A DNA stretch of 64,000 bases. Origin: CAVSWT01 sp963731745. GTDB taxonomy: Bacteria > Bacteroidota > Ignavibacteria > Ignavibacteriales > Ignavibacteriaceae. The stretch lies in the NCBI GenBank assembly GCA_963731745.1, contig CAVSWT010000007.1, positions 1 through 64,000 of the forward strand, given 5' to 3'. Shown here in pieces: positions 25,904 to 35,115 of this stretch. The notes under the pieces are model-generated. The model did no database searches. It was not told the origin of the DNA and worked only from the letters and a program-made list of their open reading frames with translations. Each line of letters opens with the position of its first letter. The stretch's first letter is position 1. The position numbers and the translations under genes are program-made.

Positions 25904-26224
25904 AAAAGAAAAATACTAATCATTGATACCGATTGGCAAATGGAAGTTCTTATATTATTTCTTCTTAGAGAATAAAAAGAAAACATCATATCGAAGGAGG
26001 CTAATGCAGAAATAATTTTATTGTCACACTGTTACTGACGAAGTGCGAATTTATTTTTAAATGTCAGTCTTCGACAAGCTCAGCCTGACAAATTATGGCT
26101 TCTGCAACAAGTTTTACCGGCAAGAAGTTATTCGAGAGAAATCTGCAATGTTTTTTATTAAAGATTTCTCCCGCTAGTCGAAATGACTATGAAATGAATT
26201 ATTGATATTATTTTAGTTTGTATT
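25904..26224. other. Intergenic stretch with dispersed-repeat-like segments
   Basis: No gene is seen. Two segments look like the short palindromic intergenic repeats common in Bacteroidota: CTTCGACAAGCTCAGCCTGA near 26070-26090, and TTTCTCCCGCTAGTCGAAAT near 26165-26185. GTCA/TGAC motifs are scattered between. They are recognised by resemblance only, and copy number elsewhere in the genome is unknown. Confidence 0.4.
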
Positions 26225-27787
26225 TCAATTCACTTGAAACATTTGATCGGAAGGGCGAATTTCATCATACAATCTTTTTAATTGATCGTAGGCATAGCGG
26301 TTTCCTCTGCGAGCAGCAAACCGATATTCTTTTGCTGCTTCTCCTTTATCCTGGTTTAATCCTATTCCATTTTCATAACAATATCCCAAAGTTACCTGCG
26401 CTAAAACAGAACCGTTCTTTTCCGCATCCTTTAAATCTTTTACAGCATCGTCATAACTTTTACTTTGAATCTCTCCATAAACTTCTGCAGTTTTTATTCT
26501 GACTTTTGCTTCGATGCTGCCAAACTTAACTGCATTCAGCCAAATGGAAAGACCATTTTGTTTATCCTTCTTTACATATTTACCTGTGAAATAATTTAAA
26601 CCAAGTTCAACTATTGCCGGGATATAAAATTTTGAAGCTGAGTTCTGAAGTAATCGGTTTGCGTCATAATCTGTAATACGGTTTGCAAATCCAAGAGAGT
26701 GAATTCCATACCACACAAACATAGCGTCTGGTATGTTTTCATCAATGCTCGATTTTAAATCTTCAAAATAATTATTGGTTTTAATTAATTCATAAAGAAG
26801 AAAAGGGGAGCGGGGAGAATCTAATTTGATTGCTCTTACATAATATGCCGAAGCTGTAATAATATCTTTTGGATAATAGAAACCTTTTTCATATAATCGT
26901 CCGATAAATGTCAATGCTTCTGGACTGCCCGAGTCAGCATATTTTAAAAGTGAAGATATTCCAGCAGTTTTAATTGAATCAAGTGAATTGTTTTTTTCTT
27001 TTAATCCAAGTTCTTTATTCAAATCATCGGAACCGATCAGCAAAATATCATCAACTAATGTAGAATCTGAAATGTGAGAAATCGTATCTTGTCCAGCGTT
27101 GAAATCTATAAAAACTAAACCAAGCGAATTTGATAACGACTGGTTATTCTTTTGAGTAGAAGTATCACCTTTTGTTTTTTTGCTGTTAGAATTATTATCA
27201 AATTTAATTGATGATGTATCGACTTTACTTGATAATTCCGTCAAAATTTGTTTAGCAGGTTCATAATTTCCTTTAACGGATTTTTTAATCCAGTAATATG
27301 CTTTATTCAAATCTCTTTTAATTATCAAGTTGTCAGTAAATAAAATTCCAACTATATATTCGGCTTGAGGCATGCCGTCGTTTGCTGCGTCAAGAAAATA
27401 TTTATAGGCATCGAATGGATTCCAATTTACTCCCCAGCCATTTAGTAATAAAATTCCATAATTGAATGATGCTGCAGTTAATCCTTTTTCTGCAGCTTTA
27501 TGAATCCAATAAGCACCTTTAACTGTGTCTGCTGCAATTCCTTCGCCAAGCAAATATCTTAAGCCAAGCTCATGTTGGGCAAGTACGTCTCCGCTGTTTG
27601 CTTCACGGATTAAATTAAATTGCTGCCAGATTTGGTATGAAAGATCAGGCTGATAAAAAAAGCCACCCCGAATTGTACGCGGACGATTTTTCTTGAAAGC
27701 TAAACTGCTGGTTGTATCCTGCGCTATTCCCTCAGTAATTAAAAATATGATTAAAAATAAAAATGAAAGTATTTGATATTTTTTAAT
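26225..27787 (-). CDS. Exported Sel1-repeat (TPR-like) protein, probable ATT start
   Basis: Sel1-like repeats are visible: AYWIHKAAEKGLTAASFNYG, DAYKYFLDAANDGMPQAEYI, and near the end AQVTLGYCYENGIGLNQDKG. These repeats mediate protein-protein contacts. No ATG, GTG or TTG occurs in frame before a TTG at 27553 that lies inside the first repeat. The same frame runs upstream to 27787, encoding KKYQILSFLFLIIFLITEGI then AQ, a clear signal peptide, and KNRPRTIRGGFFYQPD. The likely start is therefore ATT at 27787, giving 520 residues. The alternative is a sequence error at the start. The product should be periplasmic or outer-membrane associated. Confidence 0.7.
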   Translation of the reverse strand: MKKYQILSFLFLIIFLITEGIAQDTTSSLAFKKNRPRTIRGGFFYQPDLSYQIWQQFNLIREANSGDVLAQHELGLRYLLGEGIAADTVKGAYWIHKAAEKGLTAASFNYGILLLNGWGVNWNPFDAYKYFLDAANDGMPQAEYIVGILFTDNLIIKRDLNKAYYWIKKSVKGNYEPAKQILTELSSKVDTSSIKFDNNSNSKKTKGDTSTQKNNQSLSNSLGLVFIDFNAGQDTISHISDSTLVDDILLIGSDDLNKELGLKEKNNSLDSIKTAGISSLLKYADSGSPEALTFIGRLYEKGFYYPKDIITASAYYVRAIKLDSPRSPFLLYELIKTNNYFEDLKSSIDENIPDAMFVWYGIHSLGFANRITDYDANRLLQNSASKFYIPAIVELGLNYFTGKYVKKDKQNGLSIWLNAVKFGSIEAKVRIKTAEVYGEIQSKSYDDAVKDLKDAEKNGSVLAQVTLGYCYENGIGLNQDKGEAAKEYRFAARRGNRYAYDQLKRLYDEIRPSDQMFQVN

Positions 27788-27947
27788 AACTGCGCTCTAA
27801 TTTGTTATATAATTTGCTAAAATAATTTAGGTTTTGACAATTTATAAAGGTAAAAAGTTTAATCGTATTGTGCTAAGTATCATTTAAAACTTTTGTATTA
27901 AATATATATTAGAAATTGAAGAATTAAAAACAGAGGAAGGAAGATTG

Positions 27948-28409
27948 ATGGAAAGTTATTATGAAAAACCGGTTTTGGCAGTTAATAATTTGATTTCAGT
28001 ATTGAATAAAGGCAATGATAGATTAATAGCTGCTGTGAATTTATTTGAAGATAAGGATGTTAAAAAATTAATTAATAAAGTAATCGATAAACAACTTTAT
28101 TTTATCGAATGTCTTAAAAAAGAAAATCAAAAATATAACACTGAAGTAAAGGCTGATAGAGTAACAGCAGAAAATAATTTTGAAATCTCAATTAATGATT
28201 TAAAAATAAAAGATGAAAATGAAACTAATTCCGTTTTACACTATTGTGAAAAATTGGAGTATAACATTCAAATGGAATTTGCAGATACAATTAGTGCGGA
28301 AATCCCTGGTGAAACAAAAGATGTTATTACCAAAATATATAATGAAATAAGAGATTTTCATGATCAATTTAAAGTTTTAATTGAAAGAGAAAAGAAATCC
28401 AAAAACTAA
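27948..28409 (+). CDS. Small helical protein, possibly ferritin-like/DUF2383-like
   Basis: The 153-residue protein is predicted all-helical, with long amphipathic helices (VLAVNNLISVLNKGNDRLIA, LINKVIDKQLYFIECLKKEN, VITKIYNEIRDFHDQFKVLI). The layout of four helices in up-down order recalls DUF2383/PA2169-type four-helix proteins, though I cannot confirm it. It has no signal peptide. ATG 27948 is chosen because GAGGAAGG lies just upstream; a TTG three bases earlier is less likely. The gene stands alone before citrate synthase. Function is unknown. Confidence 0.55.
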   Translation: MESYYEKPVLAVNNLISVLNKGNDRLIAAVNLFEDKDVKKLINKVIDKQLYFIECLKKENQKYNTEVKADRVTAENNFEISINDLKIKDENETNSVLHYCEKLEYNIQMEFADTISAEIPGETKDVITKIYNEIRDFHDQFKVLIEREKKSKN

Positions 28410-28606
28410 ATTAATACAAAGCTAATTTTATTTTTTTTGACTTCACTGAATTTAATTCATAATCTTTAAATGGATAATTCGTTTCTGCTCAGTTGGCTTT
28501 TCATGCCCTTAAATCATTGTTGAATTCAAATCAGAATTGAGCTAACTTTATCACTCAATTTTTAAAAGTTTTACGGTTTAAGTAAAAGCAGAGAGGCGGA
28601 AATTAG

Positions 28607-29884
28607 ATGTCAGACATTTTTGAAAAATTATCCCAAAAAGTAAATTCGTGGCGTGATGAGGCTAAAGAGATTATTGAAAAAGGCGGCGATAAAGTTTTAT
28701 CAGAAATTACAATTCAGCAGGCCTATGGAGGAATGCGGGGAGCACGTGCTTTAATTTGTGATACATCAAGAGTACCGCAGGAGGAAGGATTAATTATAAG
28801 GGGAATTCATCTTAAAAAACTTTTAGATAAAACCCCCGAAGAAATTTATTATCTGCTTTTAACCGGTGATTTGCCGAATGAATCTGAACTTCAGAATTTA
28901 AATCAAGAATTAAAAAGTAGAAAAGAAGTCCCGCAATATGTTTGGGATGTTTTAAAAAGCATGCCTAAAAATTCCCATCCAATGACTATGCTTGACACGG
29001 CAATACTTGTTTTACAAAAGGAATCGGTCTTTGCAAAAAAATATGATGATGGATTAAAGAAAGATGAATATTGGAAAGCAACTTTAGAAGATGCACTAAA
29101 TATTGTCTCTAAACTTCCTGCGATAGCAGCAGCAGTTTATAGAATAAGGTTTAATAAAGGAGAAATAATTCCGGCAGATAAAAGCATGGATTTAGCCGGC
29201 GATTATGTTCACATGCTTGGCCTTGATTCAAACAGTGATGAGTTTAAGGACTTGATGAGATTATATCTTGTAGCCCATTGCGATCATGAAGGAGGGAATG
29301 TAAGTGCATTAGCTACTCAGACTATCAATTCCGCATTATCAGATTTATATTATTCTTTATCCGGTGGATTTAATGGTTTAGCCGGGCCGCTTCATGGATT
29401 GGCAAACCAGGAAAGTCTGGGATGGATTTTGGAAATGATGGAAAAGTTCGGAGGAACTCCTACTAAAGAACAAGTTAAAGATTATGTATGGGAAACTTTG
29501 GACGCCGGTAAAGTTGTTCCAGGTTATGGCCATGCAGTTTTAAGAGTGACTGATCCTCGATTTGAAGGCTTTGTTGATTTTGGGAAAAAACATTTTCCCG
29601 ATGATCCGGTTTTCTTAACTGTAACAAGATTATTTGAAGTTGTTCCGGAAGAGCTTAAAAAAATATCCAAAATTAAAAATCCATGGCCAAACGTTGATGC
29701 AGCTTCGGGCTCAATACTCTATCATTATGGTTTAACCGAGTTTTCTTATTATACAGTTTTATTTGCAGTTTCACGAAGTCTTGGATTGACAGCTCAAGCG
29801 GTTGTTAATAGAGCTTTGATGCATCCGATTATAAGACCGAAATCTATTACAACTCAATACTTGAAAGATTTGATAGCAAAATAG
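28607..29884 (+). CDS. gltA: Citrate synthase (type I, mitochondrial-like)
   Basis: The 425-residue enzyme condenses acetyl-CoA and oxaloacetate to citrate at the entry of the TCA cycle. The catalytic regions are clear: AHCDHEGGNVSALATQT, LAGPLHGLANQESLGW, VVPGYGHAVLRVTDPRF with the second histidine, and PWPNVDAASGSILYHYGL with the catalytic Asp. The sequence style (long N-terminal helix, DHEGGNVSA and NPWPNVDAASG) is that of the eukaryotic/mitochondrial-like type rather than the NADH-inhibited hexameric E. coli type. GAGGCGG lies 10 bases before the ATG. It is a single-gene unit facing the convergent mscS gene. Confidence 0.93.
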   Translation: MSDIFEKLSQKVNSWRDEAKEIIEKGGDKVLSEITIQQAYGGMRGARALICDTSRVPQEEGLIIRGIHLKKLLDKTPEEIYYLLLTGDLPNESELQNLNQELKSRKEVPQYVWDVLKSMPKNSHPMTMLDTAILVLQKESVFAKKYDDGLKKDEYWKATLEDALNIVSKLPAIAAAVYRIRFNKGEIIPADKSMDLAGDYVHMLGLDSNSDEFKDLMRLYLVAHCDHEGGNVSALATQTINSALSDLYYSLSGGFNGLAGPLHGLANQESLGWILEMMEKFGGTPTKEQVKDYVWETLDAGKVVPGYGHAVLRVTDPRFEGFVDFGKKHFPDDPVFLTVTRLFEVVPEELKKISKIKNPWPNVDAASGSILYHYGLTEFSYYTVLFAVSRSLGLTAQAVVNRALMHPIIRPKSITTQYLKDLIAK

Positions 29885-29937
29885 ATTTTAGGCTGTCATG
29901 GTGCCAAAGTGATAGCTGTGAAATCTTATAAAAACTT

Positions 29938-30852
29938 TTATTTTTTATCTGTTCCTTTACCTTCATTAAGATTATCATAAAATCTCTGAGTTGGGTAAGC
30001 AAAATCGATATCTTTGTGTTTTGCGAATTCAGTTAAAATATGTTCCCAAATTTTTTCTTCCGTGGTTCTTCTTTCCCGCGGATTACACATATATCGCATA
30101 GTTAATTTTACGCCGCTGTCTTTTACAGAAGTGTAGACAATTGGGGTAAGCTTTGTATAAAATATTAAAAACTTTTTTGCTGCTTCTTTGATTTGCCTCT
30201 CTGCTTCTGCACTTAACATTATTCCATGGTGATTAACAATATCAGTTAATATTTTTTTTGCTTTTTGCCAATCGCTTTCAAAAGTTACTAACACAGCTAT
30301 CTCATTCCAGATGTATTGAAAACCTGCAGTATAATTAGCTAATGGTTCAGTAAAAACCATTTGGTTTGGTATGTGTATAATCCTTCCGGTACTTTGATCA
30401 GAATCAACCCAGTTTCCAATTTCAATTACTGAAAATTGAAAAAGCCGTATGTCAATTACATCTCCCGCAGTTTTCCCTATTTGAATTCTAGCCCCAACTT
30501 TGAAAGGCTGCCTGATTAGAATAAAAGCCCATCCAACCATATCTACTAATGGGTCCTTTAGGGCTATCGCAACACCCGCGGAAATGAGTCCCAAAAAAGT
30601 TGCCATGGATCCAAAAATTTGCAGCCAGGTGTTAAGCAGAAAAACTATAACCAAAAATACAGCAAGATATAAAGAGATTTTTTGCCACTGATAGCGCATT
30701 TTTAAATCTTGCACTTTTGTAATCAGAAATCTTCTAATTATCCGCTGAAGTATAAAAATGATTAGAACTGCAAAAATTGATTCAAATAGTTTTGATTGGA
30801 CTTCTGGAGAGAGTCCGAAATACCTTTGTAGTATATTTACCATTAAATTCAA
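29938..30852 (-). CDS. MscS-family mechanosensitive ion channel
   Basis: The 304-residue protein has three N-terminal membrane helices (about residues 18-105), ending in the pore-lining segment MATFLGLISAGVAIALKDPL, followed by the beta domain IRQPFKVGARIQIGKTAGDV and HIPNQMVFTEPLANYT. This is the small-conductance mechanosensitive channel fold, which opens on membrane tension to release solutes in hypo-osmotic shock. The cytoplasmic alpha/beta domain is complete at the C-terminus. It converges with citrate synthase and is transcribed divergently from pyrG. Its exact conductance type is unknown, and no fused sensor domain is present. Confidence 0.88.
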   Translation of the reverse strand: MNLMVNILQRYFGLSPEVQSKLFESIFAVLIIFILQRIIRRFLITKVQDLKMRYQWQKISLYLAVFLVIVFLLNTWLQIFGSMATFLGLISAGVAIALKDPLVDMVGWAFILIRQPFKVGARIQIGKTAGDVIDIRLFQFSVIEIGNWVDSDQSTGRIIHIPNQMVFTEPLANYTAGFQYIWNEIAVLVTFESDWQKAKKILTDIVNHHGIMLSAEAERQIKEAAKKFLIFYTKLTPIVYTSVKDSGVKLTMRYMCNPRERRTTEEKIWEHILTEFAKHKDIDFAYPTQRFYDNLNEGKGTDKK

Positions 30853-31170
30853 GTTAAGTTTTTAATTAAATTATTTAAATAAGATTTTTTGTAAGACAAA
30901 ATATGAAATTAGAGCACTTGAAATTAATTACTTTTTTATGATCATCCATTCATTCAGAATCATATATTCCCAGAGGCGGAAAAGATTTGCATGTAATTGA
31001 TTGATATTATAGCAAAATTTAACCACTAACTCAACTTTAATACTTTTTAGTGAACACTTTATTCAACAAATAAAAATATTTCAAGATTTAATAAAAAAAA
31101 TATACTAAAGTCTTAGTATAAATTGTTTTTCTTATATCCTTAATCTATATTTGGGAGCAAAAAAAAATTT
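30853..31170. other. AT-rich intergenic stretch between divergent mscS and pyrG
   Basis: No gene is seen. The stretch must hold both divergent promoters. A GGGAGC ribosome binding site lies upstream of the pyrG ATG. I cannot assign promoter boxes reliably. Confidence 0.4.
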
Positions 31171-32811
31171 ATGGCATCTCGCAAAAAAGTTAAATTCATC
31201 TTCGTTACCGGCGGCGTTGTTTCTTCATTAGGAAAGGGGATTACAGCCTCATCTTTGGGACTTCTTCTTAAACAGCGCGGTTACAAAGTTACTATCCAAA
31301 AATTTGATCCATACATAAATGTTGACCCTGGAACGATGAATCCGTTTCAGCATGGCGAAGTTTATGTAACTGATGACGGCGCAGAATCTGATTTGGATCT
31401 TGGTCATTATGAAAGATTTTTGGATGTTAATATGACCAAAGCCAATAACACAACAACCGGCCAAGTTTATTATGAAGTCATCTCTAAAGAACGAAGAGGT
31501 GATTATTTAGGAGCAACGGTACAGGTAATTCCGCATATTACAGACGAAATAAAACAAAGGATGATTAAGCTTGCTGAACTAGGTGAATATGATGTTATTA
31601 TAACTGAGATTGGCGGAACTGTTGGTGATATTGAAAGCCTTCCTTTTATTGAAGCAATGCGGCAATTGATGCTTATTTATGGTAAGAAAAATACTATGAA
31701 TATTCATGTTACTTTGGTTCCGTACATTGCGTCTGCAGGAGAAGTTAAAACAAAACCAACTCAGCATAGCGTTAAAAATTTGCTTGAACTTGGGATTCAG
31801 CCGGATGTTTTAATTTGCCGATCAGAAAAAAGAATTGCCAAAGATTTGCGGGATAAAATTGCTTTATTCTGCAACGTTGATTCAAAAGCAGTTATCTCAG
31901 CTTATGACTGTTCTTCAATTTATGAAGTTCCAATCGTACTTTACAAAGAAAAATTAGATCAGATTGTAATGAATAAGCTTCATTTAAATGATAGAAAAAT
32001 TAAGCTTGATGATTGGGAAAATTTAGTTTCAAAAGTAAAAAATCCAACGCGAACTGTCGAGATTGCCTTAGTCGGAAAATATGTTGAACATATGGATGCT
32101 TATAAAAGCATTATGGAATCTTTTGTGCACGCCGGCGCTGAAAATAATGCAAAGGTAATTGTACGTTCTATCAGTGCAGAACAGTATGAAAAGGAAGATG
32201 CATCAAAATTATTGAATGGCGTAAGCGGTGTACTAGTGCCCGGTGGATTTGGAGAAAGAGGAATTGAAGGCAAAATTGCCGCAGTTAGATATGCTCGTGA
32301 AAATAATATCCCATTTTTTGGTATTTGTCTTGGATTGCAATGCGCTGTTATTGAATATGCAAGAAATGTATGCGGCATTTCCAAAGCAAATAGTTCGGAA
32401 TTTAAAAAGAATAGATTTAGCGTAATTGATTTAATGCCTGATCAAAAGAATATAAAAAACATGGGTGCAACTATGAGACTAGGTGCTTATCCATGTATTC
32501 TTCAGGACAACAGCGCTGCTATGAAAGCTTATAAAACTGATTACATTTCTGAAAGACATCGTCACCGATTTGAAGTGAACAATAAATTCAGAAGCATATT
32601 AAGCGAAAGAGGAATGTTATTCAGCGGGTTATCTCCCGATAGAGAATTAGTTGAAATAATTGAAATTCCATCCCATCCATGGTTTCTCGGTTGCCAATTT
32701 CACCCTGAATTAAAATCGAGAGCAACAAAGGCACATCCATTGTTTAGAGAATTTGTGAAAGCTTCGTTAAAATATTCGGAAGAAAATAGAACTGCGTCAA
32801 AAGATGTTTAA
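31171..32811 (+). CDS. pyrG: CTP synthase
   Basis: The 546-residue enzyme aminates UTP to CTP using glutamine. The synthetase domain begins KFIFVTGGVVSSLGKGITAS and contains KFDPYINVDPGTMNPFQHGE and ITEIGGTVGDIESLPF. The glutaminase domain shows the oxyanion PGGFGERG, the nucleophile Cys in GICLGLQCAVIEYARN, and the His/Glu of QFHPELKSRA. Both halves are complete and the length is normal. It is probably a monocistronic gene, followed after 57 bases by a TPR protein gene on the same strand. Confidence 0.98.
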   Translation: MASRKKVKFIFVTGGVVSSLGKGITASSLGLLLKQRGYKVTIQKFDPYINVDPGTMNPFQHGEVYVTDDGAESDLDLGHYERFLDVNMTKANNTTTGQVYYEVISKERRGDYLGATVQVIPHITDEIKQRMIKLAELGEYDVIITEIGGTVGDIESLPFIEAMRQLMLIYGKKNTMNIHVTLVPYIASAGEVKTKPTQHSVKNLLELGIQPDVLICRSEKRIAKDLRDKIALFCNVDSKAVISAYDCSSIYEVPIVLYKEKLDQIVMNKLHLNDRKIKLDDWENLVSKVKNPTRTVEIALVGKYVEHMDAYKSIMESFVHAGAENNAKVIVRSISAEQYEKEDASKLLNGVSGVLVPGGFGERGIEGKIAAVRYARENNIPFFGICLGLQCAVIEYARNVCGISKANSSEFKKNRFSVIDLMPDQKNIKNMGATMRLGAYPCILQDNSAAMKAYKTDYISERHRHRFEVNNKFRSILSERGMLFSGLSPDRELVEIIEIPSHPWFLGCQFHPELKSRATKAHPLFREFVKASLKYSEENRTASKDV

Positions 32812-32868
32812 AAAAATGTAACTATATTAATACTTTAATTTACAAAGCATTTCAAAATATTTACAATC

Positions 32869-34401
32869 TTGAAAAATATAAAATTTAAAATTGCTGTTGC
32901 GGCTTCGTTATTCGTTATTTTAATTACTTCCCTAAATTTTGCTCAGCCGGAAATTGAAAAAAATATTTCTAAAGCATTAGAACAATCTTATAATTTTAAA
33001 TGGGAACAAGCTGAAGAAACATTAAATAAAATAATTGAAAAATATCCTGGTGATCCAAGGGGATATCATTATATGTCCGGAATTTACTTGTGGTATTATC
33101 TGGGAAGTAAGGACAAAAATGATTTTGATAAGTTCGTTGATTATTCAGATTCAGCAATAGATAAAGCTGAAAAAATTATTGATGAAAAACCTGAAGATCA
33201 AAAAACACTTTATATATTAGGTGCTGATTATAACTACCGTGCAATTGTTTTTACCAATGCTGGAAACTTTTTGGATGCTGCCTGGGCTACAAAAAAATCA
33301 GAATCATATTTGTCGCATCTCCTAAGTATCGATTCACTTCAGTATGATGCTTATCTTGGACTAGGTTTATATAATTTCGCGGTTGGCCATATTCCATCGG
33401 CGTTTAATTGGGCTTTAAGTCTTGTTGGATTTGACGGTGATAAAGAAACCGGATTAAAGTATATTAAAATTGCCGCAGAGAAAGGTAAGCGAAGCAGAGT
33501 GGAAGCGGAATACTATCTTTCTCAAATTTTATCTGAAGTAATGTTTGATTATGACGGCTCCAAAAAATATATAAAAACATTAATTAAAAAATATCCTGAT
33601 AATTTACTTTTTAATTATTCCTTGGCCGTTTTAGAATTGAAGCAAAGAAATTTAAAGGAGTCAGAGAAATATTTAAAAAAAATTATCAATAAAAGAGAAA
33701 TTAAGTTTAAGCAGATAATTTCTTTTTCCAATTTTTTAATCGGAGATATTTTTTTCAGAAGAAACGAATTTGATTCAGCAAAAGTTTATTATGAACAATT
33801 TCTAAAAACAGCTGTAGATAAAGATTATACCGGAATCGGATCCTACAGATTAGCTTTATGTTATGAAATTACAAAAGATAGAAAATCAGCAATCAAATAT
33901 TTTAATCTTGCCGGTTTTGGGAATATGGATTTAGATGATGACATTTTTGCAAAGCGTAAAAGTAACATTTATATAAAAAGAAAATTGTCGGATAATGAAA
34001 TTGCAGTTTTAAAAGCATCTAATTTTATTGAAGCAGGAAAATATAAAAAATCTAAATTAATACTGGATTCAGTTTTAGCAAGCATTAAATCTGAAAAACT
34101 TAAAGCTGAAGCATATTTTTATTTAAGTGATGTTTCCTATTATTTGAACGACTTTGATTCTTCAATTGTTTATGCAGACACATTAAAAAATTTAGATGTT
34201 TCAGAGGAAACTTGGATAAAGCCGTTTTCTGATTTTAATTTGGCACGTGCTTATTATGCAATAAAGGATAATCAAAAATCTGAAGAGTATCTTGACGAGG
34301 CAGAAAATTATTCTGATTTCGATTATGAAAATAAATTAAAAAGTTTAGTAAGCGCTTTTAAGACCAAGAAACTTCCTGTTTCCAATATTTCTATCAATTA
34401 G
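32869..34401 (+). CDS. Exported TPR-repeat protein
   Basis: The 510-residue protein starts at TTG 32869 with a signal peptide (KIAVAASLFVILITSLNFAQ, cleavage probably after the alanine before QP). The rest is tetratricopeptide-like: NFKWEQAEETLNKIIEKYPG near the start, RRNEFDSAKVYYEQFLKTA and LNDFDSSIVYADTLKNLDV later. The central DAYLGLGLYNFAVGHIPSAF is unusual for plain TPRs and is also seen in uncharacterised Bacteroidota/Chlorobi proteins. It is probably periplasmic and binds partner proteins. No enzyme motif is seen. It lies between pyrG and purN on the same strand, and function is unknown. Confidence 0.7.
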   Translation: MKNIKFKIAVAASLFVILITSLNFAQPEIEKNISKALEQSYNFKWEQAEETLNKIIEKYPGDPRGYHYMSGIYLWYYLGSKDKNDFDKFVDYSDSAIDKAEKIIDEKPEDQKTLYILGADYNYRAIVFTNAGNFLDAAWATKKSESYLSHLLSIDSLQYDAYLGLGLYNFAVGHIPSAFNWALSLVGFDGDKETGLKYIKIAAEKGKRSRVEAEYYLSQILSEVMFDYDGSKKYIKTLIKKYPDNLLFNYSLAVLELKQRNLKESEKYLKKIINKREIKFKQIISFSNFLIGDIFFRRNEFDSAKVYYEQFLKTAVDKDYTGIGSYRLALCYEITKDRKSAIKYFNLAGFGNMDLDDDIFAKRKSNIYIKRKLSDNEIAVLKASNFIEAGKYKKSKLILDSVLASIKSEKLKAEAYFYLSDVSYYLNDFDSSIVYADTLKNLDVSEETWIKPFSDFNLARAYYAIKDNQKSEEYLDEAENYSDFDYENKLKSLVSAFKTKKLPVSNISIN

Positions 34402-34462
34402 ATTTAATTGATTGTTTTTCTCTATTTAGGTAATTTTAACCACTTTTTTTACAAGAGTTTGT

Positions 34463-35095
34463 GTGAAAATAGCTGTATTTGTTTCTGGTCGAGGTTCGAA
34501 CCTACAAGCTATTATTGAGTCCCAGCCTTTTCCTGACAAAGTTGGGATTAGTTTCCCGGAAAATTCAATTGAAATAAAAGCTGTCTGCAGCGACAAGTTA
34601 GATTGCAAAGCTTTTGAAATTGCTAAGAAATTTTCAATTCCAACATTTAGTTTAGGCAATAAACCAGGCTGCATTCAATACGATAAGTTAGTCCAGAATT
34701 TCGTTGAAAATCAAATTGATTTAATTGTATTAGCGGGATTTTTAAAAATAATTCCAGGTATTCTCTTAAATAAATTTGAAGGAAAAATAATTAATATACA
34801 TCCGGCATTACTTCCGTCTTTTGGCGGACAAGGAATGTACGGGATCAATGTTCACAAAGCTGTTTTCGATTCTTCTGCAAAAGTTTCAGGTGCAACAATT
34901 CATTTTGTTGATGAAACTTATGACACTGGCAAGATAATTGCTCAAAAATGTGTGGATATTTCTACTGCTAAGTCCCCGGAAGAGATTGCTTCTATGGTTT
35001 TAGAGATTGAGCATCAGCTTCTTCCTTTTGTTATCATTAAATTTGCTGAAGATAAAGTTAAAAGAATCGATAACAGGATTATAATTGAAAATTAG
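34463..35095 (+). CDS. purN: Phosphoribosylglycinamide formyltransferase
   Basis: The 210-residue enzyme transfers a formyl group from 10-formyl-THF to GAR, the third step of purine synthesis. The start KIAVFVSGRGSNLQAIIE is typical. The catalytic Asn/His lie in INIHPALLPSFGGQGMYG, and the catalytic Asp in FVDETYDTGKIIAQ. It begins with GTG at 34463 (V in place of M). It lies 20 bases upstream of purH, and the two form a purine pair. Confidence 0.93.
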   Translation: MKIAVFVSGRGSNLQAIIESQPFPDKVGISFPENSIEIKAVCSDKLDCKAFEIAKKFSIPTFSLGNKPGCIQYDKLVQNFVENQIDLIVLAGFLKIIPGILLNKFEGKIINIHPALLPSFGGQGMYGINVHKAVFDSSAKVSGATIHFVDETYDTGKIIAQKCVDISTAKSPEEIASMVLEIEHQLLPFVIIKFAEDKVKRIDNRIIIEN

Positions 35096-35115
35096 TTTCT
35101 AATTAAAATCATGGA

